From assembly GCA_944989445.1 (NCBI GenBank), contig CALYLW010000183.1:412247-476246 (forward strand): DNA of 64,000 nt, given 5' to 3'. Positions 45,301-57,300 of this stretch are shown here, in pieces; positions within the stretch are counted from its first letter, which is position 1, and the number at the start of each line of letters is the position of its first letter. Under the pieces are notes generated by a model. The model did not search any database and was not told the DNA's origin. It was given only the letters and a program-made list of their open reading frames with translations. This DNA comes from Ampullaceana balthica (Eukaryota > Mollusca > Gastropoda > Lymnaeidae). The position numbers were made by a program, and so were the translations under genes.

Positions 45301-48300
45301 AGTATGATTTTAAAAAAATTAGCAATTTAAAATTACTATCTGAATCATCGTAAAAAACAATGCCTCTTTCTTGTTCATCAAAGCAGTATTTATAATTATA
45401 TTACATGTAGATCGATAACCAGATGAGCTTGTTGAATATCAATGTTTGTAAATGTCAAAACAAAAATGAGAACTAGCCCTTCAAACACTTATTTTGCATG
45501 AAAACACTTTCAAATAAAGAATTTCCAACTTTTTGCATTCAAGGGAAATCATTCTAGATTACATTAAAAGTAATTTTAGTTCAATAGGTAAGAAATCAAA
45601 CGTAAAAATCCAAAACAGCTTTTTAAAATCAATGATGGCAGCGTTGATCAGGAGAAAAGAGTTAATGAAGACTTATGCAACATAGTAAAATTTGAAATAT
45701 AAAAATCCTGAGAAAAACAAATGGAACAAACTTTTATTCAATGTAATCTTTGTTGATGTTGGAGGCTTTTAGTTAAATTTAAAAGCAGTAGATTTTTTTA
45801 CACTCTTTTCATTTCCCCCTATCCTATGTACTATATTTGTAAATTAATTATAAAGATATGCAATGTTATTCATGAGATTTGAAAATAAAATTGAGTCAGA
45901 TGACACAACATACCCCGAGGGCCATTGCATGAGCTATTCCAAATCTCGGAACATTTCTTGCCCACAGTGGTTTAAAGTGATCAGTGAGGCAAATTTTGCC
46001 CCCTCTGTTAGGAAAAAATAATTCATATCCATAAAGAACGCCAAATTTTCACAAACATAAAAAAAGACATTTAACTCAAAAGAGTTTGGATAGTAGCAAA
46101 ATGTTACTAGATTTGAAATGTTATCAAGCTATCAGTATATGTTGACGATTTAAAAATTGTTAGCCTTCAAAACATTAGCTACTAATGGTTTTTTCAATGG
46201 CTTTCCTACCCATCCAGATGTAGGGGCTGAATACCTCATAACACAGTGATCATGTGCTTGGAATCAACACTTAGCAGTCTACCCTATTTCAGATACCATA
46301 GCCTTCAATAAGCAGGCACTTCAAAACCAGAAAAAGAAATTTGTATATAAACTGAAAAGCTTAAATATTTTTAGAAATAAAAAATGCAAATTCTTTGCAA
46401 TCCCTTTGTAAATGTGGATTATAAAAGCATGAATAGTACAAACCAAAACTATGCAATGAATATATCTCATATAAAATATACTCTCACCACCATGTCATTT
46501 GAAACAATGAATTTAAAATAGGGGACAGCCGAATATCGGGAATTTCGCCACTATCCGGATTCGGCAAATACCTATGGCAGATCCGAATAGTATCCGGATA
46601 TCAATTTAGTAAAGAATTTTTTTAATTAAATTAATATTAATTAGTTTTTAAACAATTACATAAAAAATATTAAAAGCTATAAAAAAAAACAATAACCAGA
46701 AATCAGTACATTTAACAAGAATTTTTTTCAACAACACAAAGTTTAACTGGAATTTACTAACTAGTAACTATTTTATTTACTCATGTCATTAAATTATTTT
46801 CATTGTTATAGCTGATATATTAATTTTATGTTAAAAATAACAATTTTTAGTTAATTTGTAAGTATTAGTTTATACTAGGGCTGCGGAAATTATCGATTAA
46901 TTTCTCGATTAATCGTTAAAATTTTTAACTATTAAAAAATCGATTAAAATAATTTTAATCGATCAAAATTCGATTAAAATTTAAGAAAATATTTATAATA
47001 TTTTTTTAAAATTTTGGTAATAAATAAAAAATTATTAATAATTAAAAATAATTTATATATATATTTTTTTACGTACAAACATCTCCCGCGTAATATTAAA
47101 ATTAATTTGATTAATTTATGTTGACCGGCAGACGTCAACTAACTTTACACCATTCTGGGCACCCGGGCAAAGAAATAGTGTTGGGCCCCTCTCCCGCAGG
47201 AATAAAAAATGAATATACATATATAATATTTGTAAATAAACATATTCCCATGGGGCCCATATGCTCGTGGGCCCCCGGGCAAATGCCCAACCGGCCTATG
47301 CGTTAAGACGGCCCTGCTGACAGCATCAGCGCAGTTAAATTTAAACATATAACTAGAAAGTTGAGAAAATATGTTGTTTTTAAGCTAACTGCGAATGGCA
47401 AAGTCGAAGATGGTGAAAACGTTTACTGTGTTCACTGCCATAAACAATTCTCTTTTAAAGGATCAAATACATCGCTGACGTACCACCTTCAGCACAAATC
47501 AAGTATCAACACATTGTCATGAAATTTAGTTCAAAATATTCTTAATTTTCAATGTCCGTGAGAAATGTTCAGTTTAATGATGTCATAAATTACTATTTTT
47601 GGTTTTAATCGAAATTATTGATTAATTAATCGATAATTTTTCAAAAGATAACGATTAAAATTAAATTAATCGATAACAGCCCTAGTTTATACTATAAACT
47701 ATATAGTTAAACAGGGGCCTTAGTAATTGGGACAGGCTAAGAGTTGGCTTTTGTTTTTAATTTCTTTGTCATTGACTAGTATGTTGACAGTAGTCAATCT
47801 TTCAATACTTTCAATTCAGTATTCAAATTTAAACATTTTACTTATATGATATAAGTTATATCATTATAATAATTTTATATTCTTTGTTGTTTTTTTCCAC
47901 TGAACTTTAAATGTCAGTTGCAATTGTGATTTGATTTGCGAATTTAAAAATAAAAATGTTTCTTGTCTCACTTGTTCAGTCTTATAATTTTAAAACTCTA
48001 GTCTATTGTAAATATAATAATTATACAAAATAAGTTAATTAACAAATTAAGTTATACATTAAATTATTAATATATAACAAAATAAACAAATTAACAAGCG
48101 TTGATCCATTTAAATCCATCAAATCTATGCAAAATATAGTAAAAGAATCGATTTCAATGTGAGAAAAATATATTAAGTTAAGAAGTTACAAGTATAGATA
48201 TTACTATACTACATAAGATAACAAACTAAGTTAACTAACAGCATATTAAACTTAAATTTTCTGAATAAAATAACAGTTTTATTACGGTTCTAGGTCGCGA

Positions 48301-51300
48301 CTTCTTGCACATACCACTACACACTCAGTACAACACTGTTCGCTTGGTACACTCTACACAGTTCATTGAACTTCATTCAAGTTCGTTCATTCAATTCATT
48401 GTAAAATGTTCATCGTTGACTTTGATAATGTAACAACATCGATAGCAGATACTCTTCATTTGTAGGATAATAAATATTTTAATAAATAGTATAAAATACT
48501 TGATATAAAGTAGTAAAGTACACCTTATTAGCTCTTACACTTAAATGTGGAGATATCCGGATCCAGAATCCGGCAAATATTAGGGCCAAACTATCCGGAT
48601 TCGGCAAATAGTAAAAAACCATACCCGGCTGATCCCTAATTTAAAATCATATAAATCATCTTCATGTATACATAAACATGTAATGAAGAATACAATACAG
48701 AATAGCAATAACTAAGGTGTAGTAAAAACTTTAAAATCCTTCAGTTTGGCTCACTCAAAATTACTTATTCTTAATGCACCAAGATGCTGATCTCCCTCTT
48801 ATCTACACACATTAAGTTTTCTTAATGCAAAATTCATCTCTCAACCCCTATGTTTAGTCCCTCTTCAACAGTCAATAATAACTTCACACCTTTTCACTCA
48901 CAAAACATCCTCTCCAGAAAATAGACATTAGTAATTTAGACATATAGAAAATGTTTACATTTAAAACAATAGTAGATGAGTATTAAATTCTGGCTAAAAA
49001 TGTTTACAAAAAAAAACAACAATATAGTGAATACTTCTTTTCGTTTAGCAATTTATAAAGATTAATAAAATAGCAAATGGTTTACCTATACATTTTGGCT
49101 GTTTTCCCATCGAGTTCAGGCAGTGCAATTTCAGGGGATGTTGTAGGATATGTCACAGGGATCTGAAAAATATGACATAAATAACAATATAGTATATCTT
49201 CATAACTTTTTAATTTACAAAAAAAAAGGTGAACAAATTAGATAAATAATTTAAGCGTACCAAAGAAAAAAAATATTTTTAGGAGACATAAAACATCTCT
49301 GCTAAATAAACCTACATCGAATTCAACATCAAACTCATATTTGAGCAGTTCATGAATGTACCAGCATTTGCCAAACCATCGTGTGCCTTCTTTATTTGAC
49401 TCCAGTCTGAACCAATCATTGTCACTCTCTTTGTTGTTTTGAACATACTGTAGAAACAATACAAGTGTACAGTAATACCTTTAGATCGCAACTATTTACA
49501 TGTAATCAATATTTTTAACTCAGGCCATAAAAAATGTCACTTTACGTTTAAAACAAACTCTTCTTGTTATTTTAAAGAAGAGTAATTTCAGTGAATTCTT
49601 CTTATGCATAATTCAAGTTACAACAAAAATAATAAGTATTGGCTATCCATCCCACAGTATGCATTGTTGCTTTTAAAAAATCTTTTATGTGATATTTGCA
49701 AGATTACCTGTAAAAAGAAAATTATTTTGGTTTTACTAGAACATTAGAATTTTTTTAACTTGTTTCCTGACCAGTTGGATATCTTATTCCTGGTTTCAAT
49801 ACTTTATGTTACATTTATATCTTTTAAAAGTATCAATGCAAATTAGTTTTTCTCTGTTTGATACTCTCATAATTGTATTTAGGGGCCATCCATAAATGAT
49901 GTCACGCACTTAAGGGGGTCACACATTTGTGCTGATGTGTGACGAGGGGCAGGGGGTGTGTTTAAGAAATGTGACGTCCCATCAAAATGCACAACTTTAA
50001 ATAAAAGTTTCACTTAAATATTTGATTGCTTACTATTTATTTAATGACGTTTTAAATGGCTTAAAGTGTGTTACGATATTAGAGTGCAGGCTTACACTTA
50101 ATACATACTTAAATAACAATAAAGTGATTTGAAACATTCTCATTGTCAAATAGAAAATACAGCTTTTATGGGGGGGGGGAAGCTTTGTGACATCATATTG
50201 GAGGGAGGGGGTCTAAGTTTTTATGATGATGTGTGACAAGGGAAGGGTGGGGGGGAGGGGGTAAAATATCAACCAAAATTCTGTGATGTCAGTTATGGAT
50301 GGCCTCTTATGAGTATATCTATAGTATAACATTATAAGTACATGTATATGTCAAAATGGCCAAGATCTCAACTTGTAAAAATCTTCACATCAATTATTAA
50401 CAAGCCTTGTCAAAAATAAGACAAGTAATATAAAAACAAAAATATGACTTTATGAATGATGACTGCTTCAATTATACATCGCAGATACTAGTGGTATCGG
50501 CAGACAATTAGCCCTGACTGAAAGGTTCCACCAGCTGTTTCTCTTAATATGGCAGCAAGAGACGATCCTGCAGAACTTCAAAGATGCCACCATCATACCT
50601 CTATATAACCGAAAAGGAAGTAGACAGGCTTGTGACAACCACAGAGGCATATCCCTGCTTTCTATCGCAGGAAAGATCCTTGCCAGAATCCTGCTCAACC
50701 GCCTCACAGTCCACCTTGACCAAGGAATCCTGCCTGAAAGTCAGTGTGGATTCCGAAAAGAGCGAGGAACCATCGACATGGTGTTCGCTGCCAGGCAGCT
50801 GCAAGAGAGATGTCAGGAGCAGAACTCCGACCTGTTCTCCACCTATGTCGACCTGACCAAGGCTTTTGACACTGTTGGCAGAGAGGGTCTGTGGAAGATC
50901 ATGGCCAAGTACGGTTGCCCAAGGAAATTCATCGTTTTGGTGCAACAATTCCATGAGGGCATGCAGGCCAGAGTCCAGGACAGCGGGGAGTTTTCTGATC
51001 CTTTCCCAGTCACAAACGGGGTCAAGCAGGGCTGCGTCCTGGCACCAACACTGTTTAGCCTCATGTTTTCCGCCATGCTGACAGAGGCCTTCAGAGACGA
51101 GGATGTTGGTGTCAACCTGAAGTACCGCACAGATGGCAAGCTGTTCAACCTTCGGAGGCTCCAGGCAAAAACCAAGGTTATGACAGACATCATCAGAGAC
51201 CTGCTGTTCGCTGATGACTGTGCCCTCAACGCTGTCTCAGAAGCCGACATGCAACGCAGTGTAAACCTGTTCTCCAGCGCCTGCACAATTTTGGTCTAAC

Positions 51301-54300
51301 AATCAACACTAAGAAGACTGAGGTCCTCCATCAGCCCGCGCCTGGAAGGCCCTACGTAGAGCCCAACATCACTGTCAACGGCCAGAGACTCAACACAGTG
51401 CACTGGTTCACATACCTAGGCAGCACACTGTCTCAAAATGTCACCATCGATGACGAAGTGAACGTCAGAATTGCTAGAGCCAGCTCCACTTTCGGCAGGT
51501 TGTACCCTAATGTCTGGAACAGAAGAGGCATTACCATCCAGACCAAGCTGAAAGTGTACAGGGTAGTGGTGCTCCCCACACTGCTATATGCTTGTGAAAC
51601 TTGGACTGTTTATCAGCGCCATGCAAGAAAGCTTAACCACTTTCATATAACAAGCCTCAGGAAGATTCTCGGCATAAAGTGGCAGAACAAAATTCCAGAC
51701 ACAGTGGTACTGACAAGGGCAGGTCTCCCCAGCATCTTCACCCTCCTGATGCAGACCCAGCTTCGCTGGGCAGGGCACGTTGTCCGAATGCCAGACGAGA
51801 GACTGCCAAAGAGAATCTTCTATAGTGAGCTCCAGTATGGCCAGCGGTCCCATGGTGGGCAAAAGAAACGCTTCAAAGACACACTGAAAGCCTCAATGAA
51901 AGCGTTTGCCATCAATCCAGACACGTGGGAACGAGCTGCAATGGACCGATCCACCTGGCGCTCTTCCATCCACGAAGGTGCCAGGTCATGCGAGGCAAAC
52001 CGGATCACCGCCGCAGAAAAGAAGAGGCAAGCCCGAAAGGCCCATGCTGTCAACCATCCAGGAGATTCTCATTCGTCCCTTGTCCCTTCTGTTCCCGAAC
52101 CTTCCGTGCAAGGATCGGCCTAATCAGCCATCTGCGCACGCACAGACAACCCTCGGATGACTAGAGTGGTCCTCGTCATATCGACGGACAAACGAACAGC
52201 GGGACAATTCCACAGGCTATTGAGACGCTAACATCTTTTAAAAAAAGGGATACAAAAATTAAACCTAAAACCTATCACTAAACCTAACCCAAACCCTTAA
52301 ATCTATCACTAAACCTAACCCACACCCTAAAACCTATCACTAAACCTAACCCGAACCCTAAAATCTATCCCTAAACCTAAAATGTGATTCTGCCAGGAAC
52401 AAACCATGAAAATAATATTATTAATTATCAATTTATGTTTAGACTACCCAACTGAAAATCTAACTCCGGACCACCAATTCAGCTATCAATCGCACTATCC
52501 ATACGACTAGCAAGGCTCGATAAAATTTGTTATTTATAAACTTATTTAGAAAACTCTTTAATATTATGGCTTACTTGTAGCTCTTCAATTTTAGAAACAT
52601 TATTTTAATTTTTTTTTGCTTCTCAATAGCCACTAACATCAAAGTATCGTCCATCACTATCAGTTCATCTAGTGAAGCCCATGTCAGATTGCAATTTTTA
52701 AAAATAATATCTCAAATATCTGTTTGTCATTAAATGGACACCAAATACAGCTTTAGTCGTAATTGTCAACACATGACATAGCATATTTTTTATGACTAGT
52801 CGTAGCAGCATACAACTCGACAGGATGTTGCTAGTGTTACGACTAGTCGTAGCATTAGCAACATCCTGTGGAGTTGTCTGCCGTTACTTTGTCGTAGCAG
52901 TAGACACTTCATAATGTAATAGTAATAGGTTTCTGCTAGGGCTGCGAAAATTAGCGATTAATGTCTCGCGTAATCGATACAAATTTTAACGATTAATCAA
53001 CCCACCACTTATAAATGTAATTCAAGTAAGAAAATGTAATATTTCGGCCGATAAATTTCAAATAATTTCCGGACGATTACACAAACATTTTGATTTTAAA
53101 CTATTGACTGACGTGAACGTTCAAATGTTGATAAAGGTTATTGTGTCCATTGAGAGAAATTGTTTGCCTACCATGCAATGTTCCCTCTAAGTCTAAGCTT
53201 TGTTGGTCCCTGTGCAAAGTTGCACAACGTCCATTTTTGTGTGTAATATTTTACAAAATTTGCTGCGTGGTGATTCTAAACTCCTGCGCGGCGTCTGTCA
53301 AATATCTATGCAGCTGTGCTCCTTAAAGGTAACATTGCTACCATGGTTCTAAGTTCTAACACTTCGCTTACATATCACCTTCAAACCAAACATCCCCTAT
53401 AGTATCGGAAACTTCATATGAGACACTATTTATAATCTAAAGCTATGTGAACGATTGTTCAGCTCGGCTGGTTATATTATCAATAAGATCCGTTCATCCC
53501 TTGAACCAAATAATGTCAATACACTTTTGTGTTTGCACTGTTGGTTAAAAAATGTCATGTAAAGAAGACATTCCTCCAGTGTTAGTGTTATCTCGATTTT
53601 CGACAAGTATTGTAATAAATGTAACTTATGACACCATAGGCCTACATTTCAATTTTTGGCTTTAATCGAAATTAATGATTAAAAATCGTTAATTTTTCAA
53701 AAGTTAACGATTAAATTTAAATTAATCGTTAATAGCCCTAGTTGGTAAAAGCAAAGAGAGCGGTGCCCCCTTTTTTATGGTACTTTTGCTGCCATCTTTG
53801 TTGTCAACACGTGACAAAGATGGCGGCAAAAATAGTGCATAAAAATTATGTAAATTGGGGTTCTGTGGGGGGGAAATGAAGAAAAAAGTTGAAAAATCAA
53901 CTGAATGAAAACACAATGACAACGAAAATTAACATTGTTACTCACATTCTATACTCGTTCATCTTGGAAAAGTGGAAGCTAAACTTTCTTAATGATATTA
54001 AGAAAATCTTTCATTGCATCGTTATTGGCGCAAGATCGCCGCCACATGAATTAGAACAAATAGGAATTAAATTGGTCCTCCCCGTCACAATTTCTTGACG
54101 ACAATGACCTCTTTATTGACCCCCAGTGCCCTCTATCGTGTTGGTGTGCACGCCTGTCTCAGGGTGTTTGAAAGAGAGGCTGTGGTTCACCTTCAGATGG
54201 TGGAACCCTTCGTCCTCCAAGCAGTCATAGGCCTTCCAACAATCTGAAATGATTGTTATTCCAGGCTCTATGAACTCTTTAACGATTGGAAGGAGCACGT

Positions 54301-57300
54301 CCTTGCCTCTGTTCTTAACAACCCTGAAAAAGGATTTGTTAGATCCTCTTTCGACCCCACCAAACACCCATTTTCCATCTACGCGCATTCCTCTATTAAA
54401 TTTCCGTTTACCAATTTGGATTCGTCGATCTCAACAATCTTACCAACTACACCTAAACGCTCACTCCCAGCCACACACGCTTCCACGGAGACCTCACGGC
54501 AAAAGCTACTCCAGTCAGTCACAGTCACTTTACTAGCCCCTACTTCTGTTGCAATATTTTTTCAGAGGCATCTTTTGAACCCAAAAATGTGTCAGTAAAA
54601 GAATGTCTGACAACGTCAATTGACTTTCATCAAACCAAGAACCCTTCCTTAAACTACGCGAAATATGTCCGTGGCTTTTGTCGCGACATCTCCAGACATA
54701 ACTGTCAGAAACATCTCCCCTTACACTCACTTTCATATCTTTCTTGCACTTAGGACATTCATACCGATCAGATATCAAGCCCGCACTCATACACCAATCA
54801 ATCACAGATCTTTGCCCCTGACATTCAAGACGAACCCAAAATCGGACGGTAAATTTGGCATCCATCACCAAGAATTTTACCTAAAAATTAACCAAAATAA
54901 ACTTAACGCGTCTGTGCACCTAGGAGTTGAAAAGGCGGATGTGATATTACGTCATTTCATCAACCATGGCAACGTCATTAAAAAAATAGTGCAAACTTTA
55001 TATTTTAGTTTTAATTAAAACTTAGACAACCAAACCTATAACCTATCCCTAACCCTAAAATCTAACCCTAAACCTATCCCTTAACCTAACCCTAAATCTA
55101 TCCCTAAACCTATCCCTAAAACTAACCCTATCCCTATACCTAACCCTATCCCTAATCCTAACCCCAATACCTAAACCTATCCCTAAACATAATCCTAACC
55201 CCAACCCTAAACCTATCCCTAAACCTAACCATAACACCTTACACGTACATCTATAGCCAAACCTAAAGACACATTAATCAAATGTATCCACGTATGGATA
55301 AAAATAATAACACTTATTTCCTCTATATAAATTATTATTGTGGGAAGAATACAATGTTCTCTTCCCTTCCTCAATAAAAATTATAGTCGCATGAATACAT
55401 AATCGAATGATTATCCGCACTGTAAAAACCGTGCGAATAATGTCGAGTATTATCCGCACAGGTCGTCGCTCATGCGTATTCTAGCAGCTGATGTCGTTTT
55501 AGAAAAAAAAATGCGCCCCGCGTATACACAATAATAGCCGATATCACTCGATTTAGGCTAAATGTGTAATTTATATGCTAATACGTATTAAAATTTCATG
55601 ATTACTGAAATTTTACAGTAGTACTGCCATAAAAATTGATTGGTGTTCAATTTATGATAATTAGTTACAATTTTTAAATGTCGCCATCGCATATCAACTT
55701 CTCCAGGCGAGTGGTAAATCTAAGAGGAGTGCATTTATGGTTAGCGGTTCGAATCCATGGACCGTCTTAATTTTTTTTTATATTGTTTTTCTTTTTGTTG
55801 TTTTGTTTTACAACCACAGTGAGGATGCTTGCGATCACTCAAGCAGGCTCATTTCAAGAAACATTTTATTATTCCCCCACCCTATATACCTATTTTATCA
55901 ATTATTCTGTTAGTGTTAGTCACTGTTACAGTTACAGACTCTCACTTCTAAATTTTTATGCTATACCATTTTATCGGCTTTCACTTTTGCATGCTTTAAA
56001 TGCAATTACAGACCTGAATGTAAGCCTTAACCAGATTGTCTGAATTTTATTTTTTGATGGACATGACACACCGCGCGCAGCGCGGTCAAGCGTCGGAGGC
56101 GCAAAACACTAGTGGGGGTCCGGGGGCATGACCCCCCGAAATTTTTTTTTGAATTAACAGATTAAAACACCAAATTTAGAGCTATCCTGAAAAGAAAATG
56201 CAGATTAATTTATATCAATAAATGACATCATGCTTCAATATTATGTAGATTGTTAACATCAAACAAAGAGAAATAAATACTAAAGGGAAAAAATGAAAAT
56301 GACTGATCTAAGTCATATGGCTATATTCTGAAAAATAATAATGTATATTTAGTTGAACCATGGAATGACACCATCCTGCATCATTATTTAAAAGATGCAA
56401 AAAAAAAGTTAATGTGAATTAGTAAAAAGAAAACTTCCATATCCCATACGGCGATATGGCCACAGACTGTGCGTGTCTTTTTATGAAGGATTTGCCCTTC
56501 TTGCTATAATCAAGTCTACAATCACAGTCAACACAAACAACTACATCGGGTTTATTTAATTTTCGCACATATTTTGATAGATAATCTCCATTACTGTCTT
56601 TTTCTTCGAGCCAGTCCCATCGAAACTTATTCCTTAATCCATTTTCGATCGCTTTAAGATCTGATTTACGATCGATAACTGTAAAGGCATCCATCTTGAA
56701 ACGAATATGCGCCAGTTTGTCACTTTTTGTATTCGCATTATTTTATTAATGCCGACAATCATTGTCGGCAAGCCGTCGTCGGCAGCTATCGAAGCCTAGG
56801 GCCAAGATAAATTTCCGACACTGATTGTCGGCAGATGAGTCGCGCTAGAAAGGTCACATTAAATCATCAAGGAGATTATTCTGGCACTGTTATGGGTTGT
56901 TAAGCAGGTTATTTATGAAGAAAAAAAAAGTATTACATTTGTTAATATATTTTTTGCAGATTATTAATAATTTTTTTTTAAATTTCCCGTCCTTGTCGTT
57001 ATTGTCGGCATTCCGACTATTGTCGGCAGAAATGCAGGTATGCAATTAACTTAATGGATTTTTGATGTCCAACAGTGCTAGCTATGGTCAGAATAATAAT
57101 AATTAGCCTCTTTAAATACAGAGTTTAGTCCAATTATGAATGAAACTATCACCTATGAAAGTTAATAAAGTTACTTCATATATACTATACAAAGTTGAGT
57201 GCACTGGAACACTTTATAATCCAGTCACTCGAAAGACAATTAAAATGCGCCGGATTGCTTCATTTTAGCCCCACTTCGCTCGGGCCTGCGGCCCTCGCCT

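Larger units (their letters stand above)
42121..45913. other. Remaining UFC1 intron 4, mostly unassigned
   Basis: Between the hAT at 39660 and exon 4. It contains a GGTTAACCGGTCCT fragment (43245-43423), a foldback copy (43424-43665) and a T repeat (44015-44222). The rest is AT-rich without recognisable content. A GATTCCG-rich patch at about 42735-42800 may be another transposon end. Confidence 0.45.
46876..47684 (+). mobile_element. Nested hAT with BED finger remnant
   Basis: Starts TAGGGCTGCGGAAATTATCG and ends AATCGATAACAGCCCTA. The perfect 8-bp duplication GTTTATAC lies at 46868-46875 and 47685-47692. Long AT-rich TTAATCG inverted repeats lie inside the ends. It belongs to the same family as 52937-53740, 12383 and 32241. 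Confidence 0.92.
46519..48638. mobile_element. Non-autonomous hAT (2.1 kb) in UFC1 intron 3, with nested elements
   Basis: Starts TAGGGGACAGCCGAATATC and ends ACCCGGCTGATCCCTA. The perfect 8-bp duplication ATTTAAAA lies at 46511-46518 and 48639-48646. Subterminal CCGGAT..GGCAAATA words repeat at both ends. A relative lies at 6238-7432. It contains a complete nested hAT (46876-47684). No coding sequence of its own. Confidence 0.9.
52937..53740 (+). mobile_element. Internally deleted hAT (ZBED-like)
   Basis: Starts TAGGGCTGCGAAAATTAGCG and ends AATCGTTAATAGCCCTA; same family as 46876-47684. No convincing 8-bp duplication (GTTTCTGC versus GTTGGTAA). It keeps a BED finger remnant, split by a MITE, and the C-terminal dimerisation segment. 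Confidence 0.82.

Noticed and set aside
50468..51286. Minus-strand frames opposite the LINE
   Set aside because: Antisense shadows of the reverse-transcriptase frame, which carries the recognisable FADD and GVKQGC motifs.
55055..55237. Gly/Leu/Ile-rich 60-codon frame
   Set aside because: It is a translation of the CCCTAA-like tandem repeat.
55695..55768. Functional tRNA gene
   Set aside because: The A and B boxes are present, but I could not form a paired acceptor stem, so it is listed only as tRNA-like.
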